From positions 59,110 through 123,109 of the forward strand of contig JALHPF010000016.1 in assembly GCA_022842595.1 (NCBI GenBank): 64,000 nucleotides of DNA, in the 5' to 3' direction. The notes under the pieces were generated by a model. That model saw nothing but the letters and a program-made list of their open reading frames with translations. It ran no database searches and was not told the DNA's origin. Position 1 is the first letter of the stretch; every line of letters starts with the position of its first letter. Positions 19,152 to 28,358 of the stretch are shown piece after piece. The DNA is from Rubrivivax sp. GTDB lineage: Bacteria > Pseudomonadota > Gammaproteobacteria > Burkholderiales > Burkholderiaceae_C. Made by a program: the position numbers and the translations under genes.

Positions 19152-22100
19152 ATGCCTGCGATGCCGGAACCACACGCCCTGACGAACCCGATCCGCACCC
19201 GCGCCGACTGGCAAGCGCAGCGCGCCGCCGCAGAGGTCGACCCTGGCGCCTTCCACGGCGGCATCGCCCGGCGCGAAATCCACTGGTTCGTGCCCGGCGT
19301 CGGCGCGCACGGCAGCTGGCTCAGCTTCGACGACAGCAGCGGCCGCTGGACCGGCTGGGACGGTGCCAGCGGCCAACCCGTGCAAGCCGACCTGGGCGGC
19401 GCTTTCGAACCCTGGGACACGGCCTTCGACGCCAGCGATCCCCCGCACTACCGCTGGTTCAGCGGCGGCCTGACGAATGCCTGTTTCAACGAAGTCGACC
19501 GCCATGTGCTGGCCGGCCACGGCGACGAAACCGCCTTCATCGTCGAAGGTGACCGCTGGGACATGTCGCAGGACGGCGGCCGCGGCGCACCGGTGGACAG
19601 CCACCGCATCAGCCGCAAGCGGCTGCTGCTGGAAACCGCCAAATGCGCGCTTGCGCTGCAGGCCCTGGGCCTGCGGGCCGGCGACCGCATCGCGCTGAAC
19701 CTGCCGAACATCCCGGCACAGCTGTTCTGGACGCAGGCCGCCAAGCGTCTGGGCGTGGTCTACACGCCGGTGTTCGGTGGCTTCAGCGACAAGACCCTGT
19801 CCGACCGGATCCACGACGCCGGTGCACGCGTCGTGATCACCGCCGACGGTGGCTGGCGCAACGCGCAGATCGTGCCGTTCAAGGCCGCCTACACCGACCC
19901 GGCGCTGGACAACCACGTGCCGGTGGCCACGGCGCTCGACGCCATTGGCGCGCGCCTGGCGGCGCTGGGCCTGGAAGCCTTCGCTGTCCGGCAGGTGCTG
20001 GCCAGCGTGCAGGTCACCCTGGCCGGCGAAGTGACGGTACAGCGCAGCGACGCGATGCGCGGCGTCGGTCGCGCGCTGGCCGAGCTGGGCCGCACTGGCC
20101 GGCTGAACGCGGCCGAGGCTGCGCGCGTGCGCACCGGCGTGGCCGAGGCCCTGGTGGCCACGCCGCCGCGCGTGGACACCGTCATCGTCGTTCGCCACAC
20201 GGCACAGGCCGATCTCGTGTGGCGCCCAGAGCGCGACACCTGGAGCCACGAGCTGACCAACACCGCCGGCGCCCTGTTGCTGGCCGCCGCCCGGCAAGCC
20301 GGCCTGGCGGTCGCCGACGAAGCCGCCTTGCTGGCCTTGCCCGACGCCGACTTCGTGCGCGCCATCTGGGCTGCCAGCCCGCCGGCGCGGCTGGACGCCG
20401 AATTCCCGCTGTTCTTCATCTACACCAGCGGCAGCACCGGCAAGCCCAAGGGCGTGGTGCATGTGCACGGCGGCTACACCGCCGGCGTGGCGCACACCAT
20501 GAAGGTGGCCTTCGACGCCCGCCCCGGCGACGTCGTCTACGTCGTTGCCGACCCGGGCTGGATCACCGGCCAGAGCTACATGTTCAGCGCGACGATGACG
20601 ACGCGTTGCACCGGCGTGCTCGGCGAGGGTGCGCCCACGTTCCCGCATGCCGGGCGCTATGCCTCGATGATCGAACGTCATGGCGTGCGCATCTTCAAGG
20701 CTGGCGTCACCTTCCTGAAGACGGTGATGGCCGACGCCCAGAACGTGCGCGACGTGCAGCAGTACGACCTGAGCAGCCTGCGCGTGGCCACCTTCTGCGC
20801 CGAGCCCACCAGCCCCAGCGTGCAGCAGTTCGGCATGCAGCTGATGACGCCGCAGTACATCAACAGCTACTGGGCCACCGAACATGGCGGCATGGTCTGG
20901 ACGCATTTCTACGGCAATGCCGACTACCCGCTGCGCCCCGACGCCCACACCTGGCCGCTGCCCTGGGTGATGGGCGACGTCTGGGTGGAAGACAGCGCGG
21001 CCGGTGCAGGCGCCTGGCGTCGCGCCGATGACGAGGAGAAGGGCGAGATCGTCATCGAGGCCCCGTATCCGTACCTGGCGCGCACCGTCTGGGGCGACGC
21101 CGCGGGCTTTGCCGTCGAAGCCACGGCCTGCGGCCTGCGCGTGGCACGAACTTGGCGCGGTGACGGCGAGCGTTGGTCACGCACCTACTGGCAGCGCTGG
21201 CGCGACACCTGGGCCTACACCCAGGGTGACTTCGCAGTGCGCTATGCCGACGGCAGCTTCAGCCTGCATGGCCGCAGCGACGACGTCATCAACGTCAGCG
21301 GCCACCGCATGGGCACCGAGGAGATCGAAGGCGCGATCCTGCGCCACAAGGCGCTGGACCCGGACAGCCCCGTGGGCAACGTCATCGTCGTCGGCGCGCC
21401 GCATCGCGAAAAGGGTCTGGTGCCGCTGGCTTTCGTGAAGCCCGCCGCCGGACGCAAGCTGACGCAGGACGACCGTCGCCGCCTGGCCGAGCTGGTGCGC
21501 AGCGAAAAGGGCGCGGTGGCCGTGCCGGCCGACTTCATCGAGGTCAGCCAGTTCCCGGAAACGCGCAGCGGCAAGTACGTGCGGCGGATGGTGCGGGCGC
21601 TGGTGGAAGGGGCTTCTGACGCCGAGCTCGGCGACGCATCGACGCTGAAGAACCCCGAGAGCCTGGCCGAACTGCGCCTGGCCATCGGCGACTGGCAGCG
21701 GCACCAGCAGCGTGCCGACGAGCAGCAGATGTTCGAGCGCCACCGCTATTTCACGGTGCAGTTCAATGGCGCGCCGGGCCGGCGCGTGGCGACGGTGACG
21801 GTGAGCAACCCGCCCGTGAACGCATTGAACGAACGCGCGCTCGACGAACTGGCGGTGGTCGTCGAGCACCTGTCGCGCCGCGACGACGTGGCGGCGGTGG
21901 TCTTCACCGGGCAGGGAACGGCCAGCTTCGTCGCCGGGGCCGACATCCGGCAGCTGCTGGAAGACGTGCACACGCTGGACGAGGCGCGCGCGCTGCCGAA
22001 CAACGCGCACCTGGCCTTCCGCAAGCTCGAATGCATGGGCAAGCCCTGCATCGCCGCGATCCAGGGCGTGGCGCTCGGTGGCGGGATGGAATTTGCACTG

Positions 22101-24626
22101 GCCTGCCACTGGCGCATTGCCGAGCCCATGGCGCGCCTGGGCCAGCCCGAGATCCGACTGCGCCTGCTGCCCGGCTATGGCGGCACCCAGCGCCTGCCGC
22201 GCCTGCTGGCGCAGCGCCGCGGCGACGACGGCCTGCGTGACGCGCTGGACCTGATCCTGGGCGGGCGCAGCGTCAGCGGCCGGGAAGCCTTGGCCATCGG
22301 CCTGGTCGACGAACTGGCCGAGGCCTCGATCGACGTACTGAGTGCGGCGCATGCCCGAATCCGCGAATTCCTGGTGCAAGGCGACGGCAGTGTGCTGGGG
22401 CAGGCCCTGCAGGAACGGCAGCGCGGCCTGCCGCAGTGGAACGCGCCTGGCGCCCTGTCGCTGGACGCGGCGCTGGCCGATCCCCATCTGCAGCAGGTGC
22501 AGGCGCAACTGGCGTGGGCCGGCCGTGCCGCCGCACGCGACCGGGCCCTGCAGGCCATCCGCCACGGCTGGACGCAGGGCCTGGACGCCGGCCTCGTGGT
22601 CGAGGCCGAGCTGTTTGCGCAGGCCGTCGTCGACCCCGCGGGCGGCAAGACCGGCATCCGCCAGTTCATCGACAAGCAGAGCCCGCCGCTGCCGGTGCGC
22701 CGCGGCGGAGTGAAGCGCGTGGCCGATTTGCCGGGCTGGGTCGACGCGCGTCTGGCCGACGCCACGCTGCTGCCCCGCGGCGCGCCGTTCTATCCGGGCG
22801 TGACGCCGCTGCCGGCCTGGCAGTTCGCCTTCGGCGTGGCACGCGACACCGCCACCGGCCAGCCCGGCTTCGGCCCGCCGCTGCACAGCGAGGTCGAGCT
22901 CGTCGTGCCGGTGGAAGCGCCGGCGCCGAACGAGGCGCTGGTCTACATGCTGGCCTCGGAAGTCAACTTCAACGACATCTGGGCGCTCACCGGCATACCC
23001 GTCTCGCCCTTCGACAACCACGAGGAAGACGTGCAGGTCACCGGCAGCGGCGGCGTCGCGCTGGTGGCCGCACTGGGCAGCGAGGCCAAGCGCGAGGGCC
23101 GGCTCAAAGTGGGCGACCTGGTGGGGGTGTACTCGGGCCAGACCGAACTGCTCAGCCCGCTGGCCGGGCGCGACCCGATGTTCGCCGGCTTCGCCATCCA
23201 GGGCTACGAAACCCGCACCGGCAGCCATGCCCAGTTCCTGTTGACCCAGGCGCCACAGCTGCATCCGATACCCGGGGTTGGCGACCTGACGCTGGAGCAG
23301 GCCGGTTCCTACACCCTGAACCTGGGCACGATCGTGCGTGCGCTGTTCACCACGCTGCAGGTGGCGCCGGGCCGCGCGCTGTACGTCGAAGGCGCGGCCA
23401 CCGGCACCGGGCTCGAAGCGCTGAAGGCCGCCACACGCGCCGGGCTGGCGGTAACGGGCGGCGTGGGCAGCGCCGAGCGCGCGGCCTTCATCGCCACACA
23501 AGGCGCGGTGGGCGCACTGGACCGCAAGGACCCGCGCTTCCAGGCGCTGTTCACGCCCGTGCCCGAAGCCGATGTCGCAGGCTGGGAAGCCGCCGGCGCG
23601 CCGCTGCTGGCCGAATACCGCCGGCTGAATGGCGGCCGCCTGGCCGACTACGCCGTCTCGCACGCCGGCGAGACCGCCTTCCCGCGCAGCTTCCAGCTGC
23701 TGGCCGAAGGGGGCGCGCTGGCGTTCTATGGCGCGTCTTCGGGCTACCACCTCACGTTTGTCGGCAAGCCCGGCCAGGCCGCGGCCGAAGCCATGCTGCA
23801 GCGCGCCGGCGCCCGCGCCGGCGAGGCGGTGCTGCTGTACTACGGCGTGGGTGAACCGGGCGGGGAAGGGGCCGCCCCGGCTCTGCTGGACGCCACCGGG
23901 CTCGAGATGATCGAGGCCGTGCGCGCCATCGGCGCACGTGCGGTGGTGGCCACCGCCACCGACGCCCAGCGCGAGTTCGTGCAGTCGCTGGGCTTCGAGG
24001 ACGCCGTGGCTGGCGTCGTGTCGCTGGAAGAGATCCGGCGCCGCGCCGGCACCGCCTTCCACTGGCCGCGGACGCTGCCGCGGCTGGCCGATGCCAGAAC
24101 CGACATCGAGGCCTTCCGAGAGGGCGTACGCGACTTCCAGGACCGCACGCTGAAGCCCTTCGGCGCGGCCGTGGGCGCGCTGCTGAAGAGCCCCGACAAC
24201 CCGCGCGGCGCGCCCGACCTGGTACTGGAACGGGCTGGCCACGACGCCCTGTGCGTGAGCACGGCCCTGGTGAAGCCCTTCACCGGGCGCGTCGTTTACT
24301 GCGAGAACATGGCAGGCCGACGTTATGCCTTCTACGCGCCGCAGGTGTGGACCCGGCAGCGCCGCATCCTGATGCCCGGCGCCAGCATCCTGGGCACGCA
24401 CCTGTGCAATGCCTTCGAGGTGACCCGCATGAACGACATGATCGCGGCCGGCCTGCTGGACGTGACAGAGCCGACCGTCGTGCCCTGGCACGAATTGCCG
24501 GCGGCGCACCAGGCGATGTGGGACAACCGGCACCAAGGGGCCACCTACCTCGTCAACCACGCCCTGCCGGCGCCGGGCCTGCGCAGCCGCGACGCCCTGT
24601 TCGAGGCCTGGTCGGCGGCCGGCTGA
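19152..24626 (+). CDS. pcs: Propionyl-CoA synthase (CoA ligase-enoyl-CoA hydratase-enoyl-CoA reductase fusion)
   Basis: A 1,824-aa fusion with the domain order and length of propionyl-CoA synthase of the 3-hydroxypropionate pathway. Domain 1 (about 100-840) is an acetyl-CoA-synthetase-type ligase: P-loop YTSGSTGKPKG from Y424 and acyl-adenylate lysine K808 in TRSGKYVRR. Domain 2 (about 880-1130) is a crotonase-fold hydratase with ALGGGMEFAL and both catalytic glutamates (E980, E1000). Domain 3 (about 1260 to the end) is a medium-chain reductase with NFNDIWALTG and the nucleotide loop GAATGTG. Family knowledge: 3-hydroxypropionate is activated, dehydrated to acryloyl-CoA and reduced with NADPH to propionyl-CoA inside one reaction chamber. 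A TGAGGT site precedes the ATG, 19 bp after recR. No other 3-hydroxypropionate-cycle gene is in the window. Confidence 0.92.
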   Translation: MPAMPEPHALTNPIRTRADWQAQRAAAEVDPGAFHGGIARREIHWFVPGVGAHGSWLSFDDSSGRWTGWDGASGQPVQADLGGAFEPWDTAFDASDPPHYRWFSGGLTNACFNEVDRHVLAGHGDETAFIVEGDRWDMSQDGGRGAPVDSHRISRKRLLLETAKCALALQALGLRAGDRIALNLPNIPAQLFWTQAAKRLGVVYTPVFGGFSDKTLSDRIHDAGARVVITADGGWRNAQIVPFKAAYTDPALDNHVPVATALDAIGARLAALGLEAFAVRQVLASVQVTLAGEVTVQRSDAMRGVGRALAELGRTGRLNAAEAARVRTGVAEALVATPPRVDTVIVVRHTAQADLVWRPERDTWSHELTNTAGALLLAAARQAGLAVADEAALLALPDADFVRAIWAASPPARLDAEFPLFFIYTSGSTGKPKGVVHVHGGYTAGVAHTMKVAFDARPGDVVYVVADPGWITGQSYMFSATMTTRCTGVLGEGAPTFPHAGRYASMIERHGVRIFKAGVTFLKTVMADAQNVRDVQQYDLSSLRVATFCAEPTSPSVQQFGMQLMTPQYINSYWATEHGGMVWTHFYGNADYPLRPDAHTWPLPWVMGDVWVEDSAAGAGAWRRADDEEKGEIVIEAPYPYLARTVWGDAAGFAVEATACGLRVARTWRGDGERWSRTYWQRWRDTWAYTQGDFAVRYADGSFSLHGRSDDVINVSGHRMGTEEIEGAILRHKALDPDSPVGNVIVVGAPHREKGLVPLAFVKPAAGRKLTQDDRRRLAELVRSEKGAVAVPADFIEVSQFPETRSGKYVRRMVRALVEGASDAELGDASTLKNPESLAELRLAIGDWQRHQQRADEQQMFERHRYFTVQFNGAPGRRVATVTVSNPPVNALNERALDELAVVVEHLSRRDDVAAVVFTGQGTASFVAGADIRQLLEDVHTLDEARALPNNAHLAFRKLECMGKPCIAAIQGVALGGGMEFALACHWRIAEPMARLGQPEIRLRLLPGYGGTQRLPRLLAQRRGDDGLRDALDLILGGRSVSGREALAIGLVDELAEASIDVLSAAHARIREFLVQGDGSVLGQALQERQRGLPQWNAPGALSLDAALADPHLQQVQAQLAWAGRAAARDRALQAIRHGWTQGLDAGLVVEAELFAQAVVDPAGGKTGIRQFIDKQSPPLPVRRGGVKRVADLPGWVDARLADATLLPRGAPFYPGVTPLPAWQFAFGVARDTATGQPGFGPPLHSEVELVVPVEAPAPNEALVYMLASEVNFNDIWALTGIPVSPFDNHEEDVQVTGSGGVALVAALGSEAKREGRLKVGDLVGVYSGQTELLSPLAGRDPMFAGFAIQGYETRTGSHAQFLLTQAPQLHPIPGVGDLTLEQAGSYTLNLGTIVRALFTTLQVAPGRALYVEGAATGTGLEALKAATRAGLAVTGGVGSAERAAFIATQGAVGALDRKDPRFQALFTPVPEADVAGWEAAGAPLLAEYRRLNGGRLADYAVSHAGETAFPRSFQLLAEGGALAFYGASSGYHLTFVGKPGQAAAEAMLQRAGARAGEAVLLYYGVGEPGGEGAAPALLDATGLEMIEAVRAIGARAVVATATDAQREFVQSLGFEDAVAGVVSLEEIRRRAGTAFHWPRTLPRLADARTDIEAFREGVRDFQDRTLKPFGAAVGALLKSPDNPRGAPDLVLERAGHDALCVSTALVKPFTGRVVYCENMAGRRYAFYAPQVWTRQRRILMPGASILGTHLCNAFEVTRMNDMIAAGLLDVTEPTVVPWHELPAAHQAMWDNRHQGATYLVNHALPAPGLRSRDALFEAWSAAG

Positions 24627-24627
24627 T

Positions 24628-26181
24628 TCAGGCCTCGGCGGGTGGCAGGCCTGGCGGCGCCAGGGCCCGGGCCAGGTCCTGCATCCAAGCCGCCGTCAGC
24701 GCCTCGCGTTCTGCCGCGGGCGCGCGCAGGACGGCGGCCGGATGCAGCGTGACGAGCACCGGCGAACCGCTGGCGTGTGGCCACCAGCGGCCGCGGTCTT
24801 CACCCACCGCCACCTCGCGGCCCAGCAGCGCCCTGGCAGCGGTGCGCCCCAGCGCCACGATGGCCTGCGGCTGCACCAGGGCGATCTCTTCTTCCAGCCA
24901 GTGCAGGCAGGCCAGGGCCTCCTGCTGCGCTGCAGTCTTGTGGATGCGGCGCTTGCCGCGCATGGCGCCGTGATGGGTGGCGTGCACCTCGTACTTGAAG
25001 TGCTTGACGGCGTTCGTCAGGTAGACGCCGTCCTGCGGCAGGCCCAGCTGCTGCAGGGCCCCGGCCAGCAGCCGCCCTGCCGGGCCGACAAAGGGTTCGC
25101 CGCGCAGGTCTTCTTCGTCGCCGGGCTGTTCTCCGACGAACATCAGCCGCGCGCCGACCGGGCCGCTGCCGTGCACCGTCTGCGTCGCGGCTTCGCCCAG
25201 CGGACAGGCACGGCAGCCGTCGGCCAGGGTGCGCCGTTCGGCCAGCAACACCTGGCGTCGTGGTGCTGCCTGCGGCAGAACCCGAGGCAACGGCGGCCAG
25301 GCTTGGGACCCGCTCGCGAATGCCACGGGTCGCGCTGCGTCAGGGGCTCGCGCCGCCTCGGGGATTCGCCGGCGCGGTGCGGTACCTGGGCTGTTCAACA
25401 TCTGCCCCATGCGTGTGGTGGCGGCCGCGGCCAGTGGCGCGATGAGCACGGCCTCGGGCAGATTGCGCCAGTAGCGGCGCGGCATCTCGTTTTCCATCGC
25501 CGCCAGCTTCAGCCGCGCCGGGTTGAAGATGTGGGCGTAATAGGCCAGCCACAGCGCTTCGCCCGCGTCGGCCGGTGGTGCGTCGGCGCGGTCGGCGCCG
25601 CCGGCCCAGTGCAGCGTCCGTCCGTCCCAGCGCAGGCTGCGCAGCGGTGTCAGGATCGAAAAACGCATGCCGGCGAAACGCCGCACGAAAAAGGGCGCCA
25701 CCGCCTCCAGCACGTGATGCGCCGGCTCGAACCAGGCCACGTGCAGCGGCGTGGCCTGCCCGGGTTCGGCCACCTCGCGAAAGCGCACGAAGGCCTTCAT
25801 CTTGTGCTGTTCGCGCCGCACGGCCTGCGCCATCAGGCCCAGGCGCAGCCGGTCGGGGTCGAGCGGGTCGTGCTGCAGACCAGGCTGATCGCGCAGCCGC
25901 CACAGCAGCCGGTACATGAGTTCGAAGCGTTGCGGTTCGGCATGCAGCGCCGCGGCTGCCAGCAGGGCCAGCAGCGAAGGGCTGACGTGAACGGGCCGGG
26001 CAGGGCCGTCGCGGTCTTCCGCTGCAAGCGGGGCTGGGGGGGCCGCTGCGCGTTCAGCGTCGACGACGAAGGCCAGGTCGTGCGGCGCCACGCCGGCGGC
26101 CAGATGGCGCCGGGCCTCGCGCCGGAAGCCATCGAAGTCGGCCTCGTGCGCCAGCACGGCCTCGTGCGCATGGAACAGCAT
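24628..26181 (-). CDS. UdgX family uracil-DNA glycosylase with N-terminal DUF4130 domain
   Basis: A 517-aa two-part protein. Residues 1 to about 280 are the DUF4130 domain found with DNA-repair radical SAM proteins. From about 320 it is a family-4-like uracil-DNA glycosylase with CRACPLGE cysteines for the iron-sulfur cluster and the GEQPGDEEDLRGEPFVGPAG water-activating motif. The diagnostic UdgX loop KRRIHK is present with H414 in the position that becomes covalently bound to the DNA after uracil release (family knowledge). It lies 11 bp after the radical SAM gene and is convergent with pcs, their stops 1 bp apart. Confidence 0.92.
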   Translation of the reverse strand: MLFHAHEAVLAHEADFDGFRREARRHLAAGVAPHDLAFVVDAERAAAPPAPLAAEDRDGPARPVHVSPSLLALLAAAALHAEPQRFELMYRLLWRLRDQPGLQHDPLDPDRLRLGLMAQAVRREQHKMKAFVRFREVAEPGQATPLHVAWFEPAHHVLEAVAPFFVRRFAGMRFSILTPLRSLRWDGRTLHWAGGADRADAPPADAGEALWLAYYAHIFNPARLKLAAMENEMPRRYWRNLPEAVLIAPLAAAATTRMGQMLNSPGTAPRRRIPEAARAPDAARPVAFASGSQAWPPLPRVLPQAAPRRQVLLAERRTLADGCRACPLGEAATQTVHGSGPVGARLMFVGEQPGDEEDLRGEPFVGPAGRLLAGALQQLGLPQDGVYLTNAVKHFKYEVHATHHGAMRGKRRIHKTAAQQEALACLHWLEEEIALVQPQAIVALGRTAARALLGREVAVGEDRGRWWPHASGSPVLVTLHPAAVLRAPAAEREALTAAWMQDLARALAPPGLPPAEA

Positions 26182-26192
26182 CGGCCGGGCGT

Positions 26193-27467
26193 TCAGTCGA
26201 ACAGCGAGGCCTGCACCGGCGCTGCGTGTCGCACCAGCCGAGCGGGCAAGACCTGGGCGTCGAGCGTCTGCCCGGGCGTGTGGTCGGCCAGTTCGACGAA
26301 AGGCAGCAGCTTGGCCAGCGGCAGCTTCATCCGCGCCAGGTCGCTGCTGCGCAGCCGGCGCCAGCGGCGGCTGGCGATCAGCCGCTCGACGCTCTTCACG
26401 CCCAGGCCCGGCACGCGCAGCAGCAGCTCGCGCGGGGCCAGGTTCAGGTCCACCGGGAAACGCTCGCGGTGCGCCAGGGCCCAGGCCAGCTTCGGGTCGT
26501 GGTCCAGCGACAGCAGGCCGTTGTCGTCGACGACGATCTCGTCGTGGCCGAAGCCGTAGAAGCGCGTCAGCCAGTCGGCCTGGTACAGCCGGTGTTCGCG
26601 CAGCAGCGGCGGCGCCTGGGGGGGCAGGGCGGCGGCCGCATCGGGAATCGGGCTGAAGGCCGAGTAGTACACCCGCTTGAGCCGGTAGCTGGCGTAGAGC
26701 TGGGCGCTGGTCGCCAGGATGACGCGGTCGTCGCTGTCGTCGGCGCCGACGATCATCTGCGTGCTCTGCCCGCCCGGGGCAAAGCGTGGCGGTCGCGCCT
26801 TGGCCGCAGCGCCCTTGGCGCGCTGTTCGCGCGCTTCGCGGGCTTCGCCCTTGGCATCGTCGATATGCACGCGCAGCCGCGCCATCGAGCGCTTGATGGC
26901 CGCGCCGTCCTTGGCCGGCGCCAGCGCCTGCAGCCCGGCCGGCGTGGGCAGCTCGACGTTGATGCTGAGCCGGTCGGCATGGCGGCCCGCGGCGGCCAGC
27001 AGCTCGGCGCTGGCGTCGGGGATGGTCTTCAGGTGGATGTAGCCGCGGAACAGGTGCACCTCGCGCAGCTGCCGCGCCACTTCGACCAGCTGCTCCATCG
27101 TCCGGTCGGGGCTGCCGATGATGCCGCTGGACAGGAACAGGCCCTCAATGACGTTGCGGCGGTAGAAGTCCAGCGTCAGCTGCACCACTTCCTCGACCGT
27201 GAAGCGCGCGCGCGGCACGTTCGAGCTGAGCCGGTTGACGCAGTACAGGCAGTCGAAGCTGCAGTAGTTGGTGAGCAGGATCTTCAGCAGCGAGATGCAG
27301 CGGCCATCGGGCGCATAGCTGTGGCAGATGCCCATGCCCTCGGTGGAACCGATGCCGCCTTGCGCGGCGTTGCCGAGCGAATGGCGCTTGCTGCTGCCGC
27401 TGCTGGCGCACGAGGCGTCGTACTTGGCGGCATCGGCCAGGATGGAGAGCTTCTGGATCAACTGCAT
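26193..27467 (-). CDS. Putative DNA modification/repair radical SAM protein
   Basis: A 424-aa radical SAM enzyme related to spore photoproduct lyase. The 4Fe-4S motif C69-X3-C73-X2-C76 (CSFDCLYC) is intact and the C-terminus has a helix-hairpin-helix DNA-binding element (LLLRVPGLGVKSVERLIASRR). The start MQLIQKLSILADAAKYDASC is the conserved family N-terminus. Families of this type are nearly always paired with a DUF4130/UdgX partner, as here. A LexA box ends 3 bp before the ATG, leaving no room for a ribosome-binding site, so the message may be leaderless. Confidence 0.92.
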   Translation of the reverse strand: MQLIQKLSILADAAKYDASCASSGSSKRHSLGNAAQGGIGSTEGMGICHSYAPDGRCISLLKILLTNYCSFDCLYCVNRLSSNVPRARFTVEEVVQLTLDFYRRNVIEGLFLSSGIIGSPDRTMEQLVEVARQLREVHLFRGYIHLKTIPDASAELLAAAGRHADRLSINVELPTPAGLQALAPAKDGAAIKRSMARLRVHIDDAKGEAREAREQRAKGAAAKARPPRFAPGGQSTQMIVGADDSDDRVILATSAQLYASYRLKRVYYSAFSPIPDAAAALPPQAPPLLREHRLYQADWLTRFYGFGHDEIVVDDNGLLSLDHDPKLAWALAHRERFPVDLNLAPRELLLRVPGLGVKSVERLIASRRWRRLRSSDLARMKLPLAKLLPFVELADHTPGQTLDAQVLPARLVRHAAPVQASLFD

Positions 27468-27470
27468 GGT

Positions 27471-27486
27471 CTGTATGAATATACAG
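27471..27486 (-). promoter_or_regulatory. LexA (SOS) box controlling the radical SAM-UdgX operon
   Basis: CTGTATGAATATACAG fits CTGT-N8-ACAG and matches the E. coli-type ideal site at 14 of 16 bases. A minus-strand TATATT (27478-27483) inside it can serve as the -10 box, so bound LexA would block the promoter directly. Transcription would begin almost at the start codon at 27467. Confidence 0.85.
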
Positions 27487-27507
27487 TCCTGCAGCAACCC
27501 CCCACTT

Positions 27508-28287
27508 TCAGCTGTCGTCGGCCACCGCGGCGCGGTAGGCGTGCCAGCTGGCATGCCCCACCACCGGCCCCACCACCAGCAACCCGGCAAACCAGGGCAG
27601 CATCGCCAGCCCCACGAGCACGGTGATGAGCAGCGCCCACCAAAGCATCACGCTGGTCTGCGTCAGCACCAGGCGCATGCTCGTCAGCCCGGCGGTGATG
27701 GCATCGGTGCGGCGGTGCAGGATCATCGGCATCGACACCACGCTGATGGCGTAGATCAGCGCAGCGAAGAGCGCGCCCACCGCCGCCCAGACGACGATGA
27801 AGACCAGGTTCTCGGGCGACAGCAGGGCCATCAGCGAGCCCTTGAAGTCGGGCATGCCGTCGAAGGTGACGGCAAACACCACCATCGTGCTGCGCGCCCA
27901 CACCATTTCCAGCACCAGCAGCACCACGCCGAAGATGGCCAGCTGCCCGGTGCGCGCGCGCCAGGCCAGCACCGAGTCGGCAAAGCCTGGCTTCGCGCCG
28001 TTTTCCAGCTGCTGGCTGACGCGGTACAGGCCCAGGCAAAGAAACGGCCCGACCAGCAGGAAGCCGCCCGACAGCGCCAGCACATAGGCCGGCGAGCTTT
28101 CGAAGACCGATACCAGCGCCCAGCCCATCACCACGAAGCAGGCGCCGTAGAACAGGCCGATGGCGGGCGCCCGGCGGAAGTCGCGCCAGCCCAGCGCGAG
28201 CCAGCGCAGCGGGTCGCTGAAGCTCAAGCGACGCAGGCGCAGTGGGGCGGTGTCGCCGCTGTCGGCGGCCAGGGGTCGTGTCGGCAT
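27508..28287 (-). CDS. DUF2189 family inner-membrane protein
   Basis: A 259-aa integral membrane protein of unknown function. After a basic N-terminal segment (LRLRRLSFSDPLRWLALGWRDF) come about six hydrophobic segments, including IGLFYGACFVVMGWALVSVF and MLWWALLITVLVGLAMLPW, matching the DUF2189 pattern. The start is the ATG at 28287 in front of the conserved region. It lies between the glycan operon and the SOS operon, on the same strand as both. Confidence 0.85.
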   Translation of the reverse strand: MPTRPLAADSGDTAPLRLRRLSFSDPLRWLALGWRDFRRAPAIGLFYGACFVVMGWALVSVFESSPAYVLALSGGFLLVGPFLCLGLYRVSQQLENGAKPGFADSVLAWRARTGQLAIFGVVLLVLEMVWARSTMVVFAVTFDGMPDFKGSLMALLSPENLVFIVVWAAVGALFAALIYAISVVSMPMILHRRTDAITAGLTSMRLVLTQTSVMLWWALLITVLVGLAMLPWFAGLLVVGPVVGHASWHAYRAAVADDS

Positions 28288-28358
28288 GGCGCCATTGAGC
28301 GCCAGACCTGCACCGAGCGCAATTGGGGCTGCCCAGCAGTCCTTGCCGGCGGCCAGCC

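Noticed and set aside
21177..24560. A 1,127-codon open frame antisense to the propionyl-CoA synthase gene
   Set aside because: Composition shadow of a long high-GC gene; no domain recognised and no plausible start signal.
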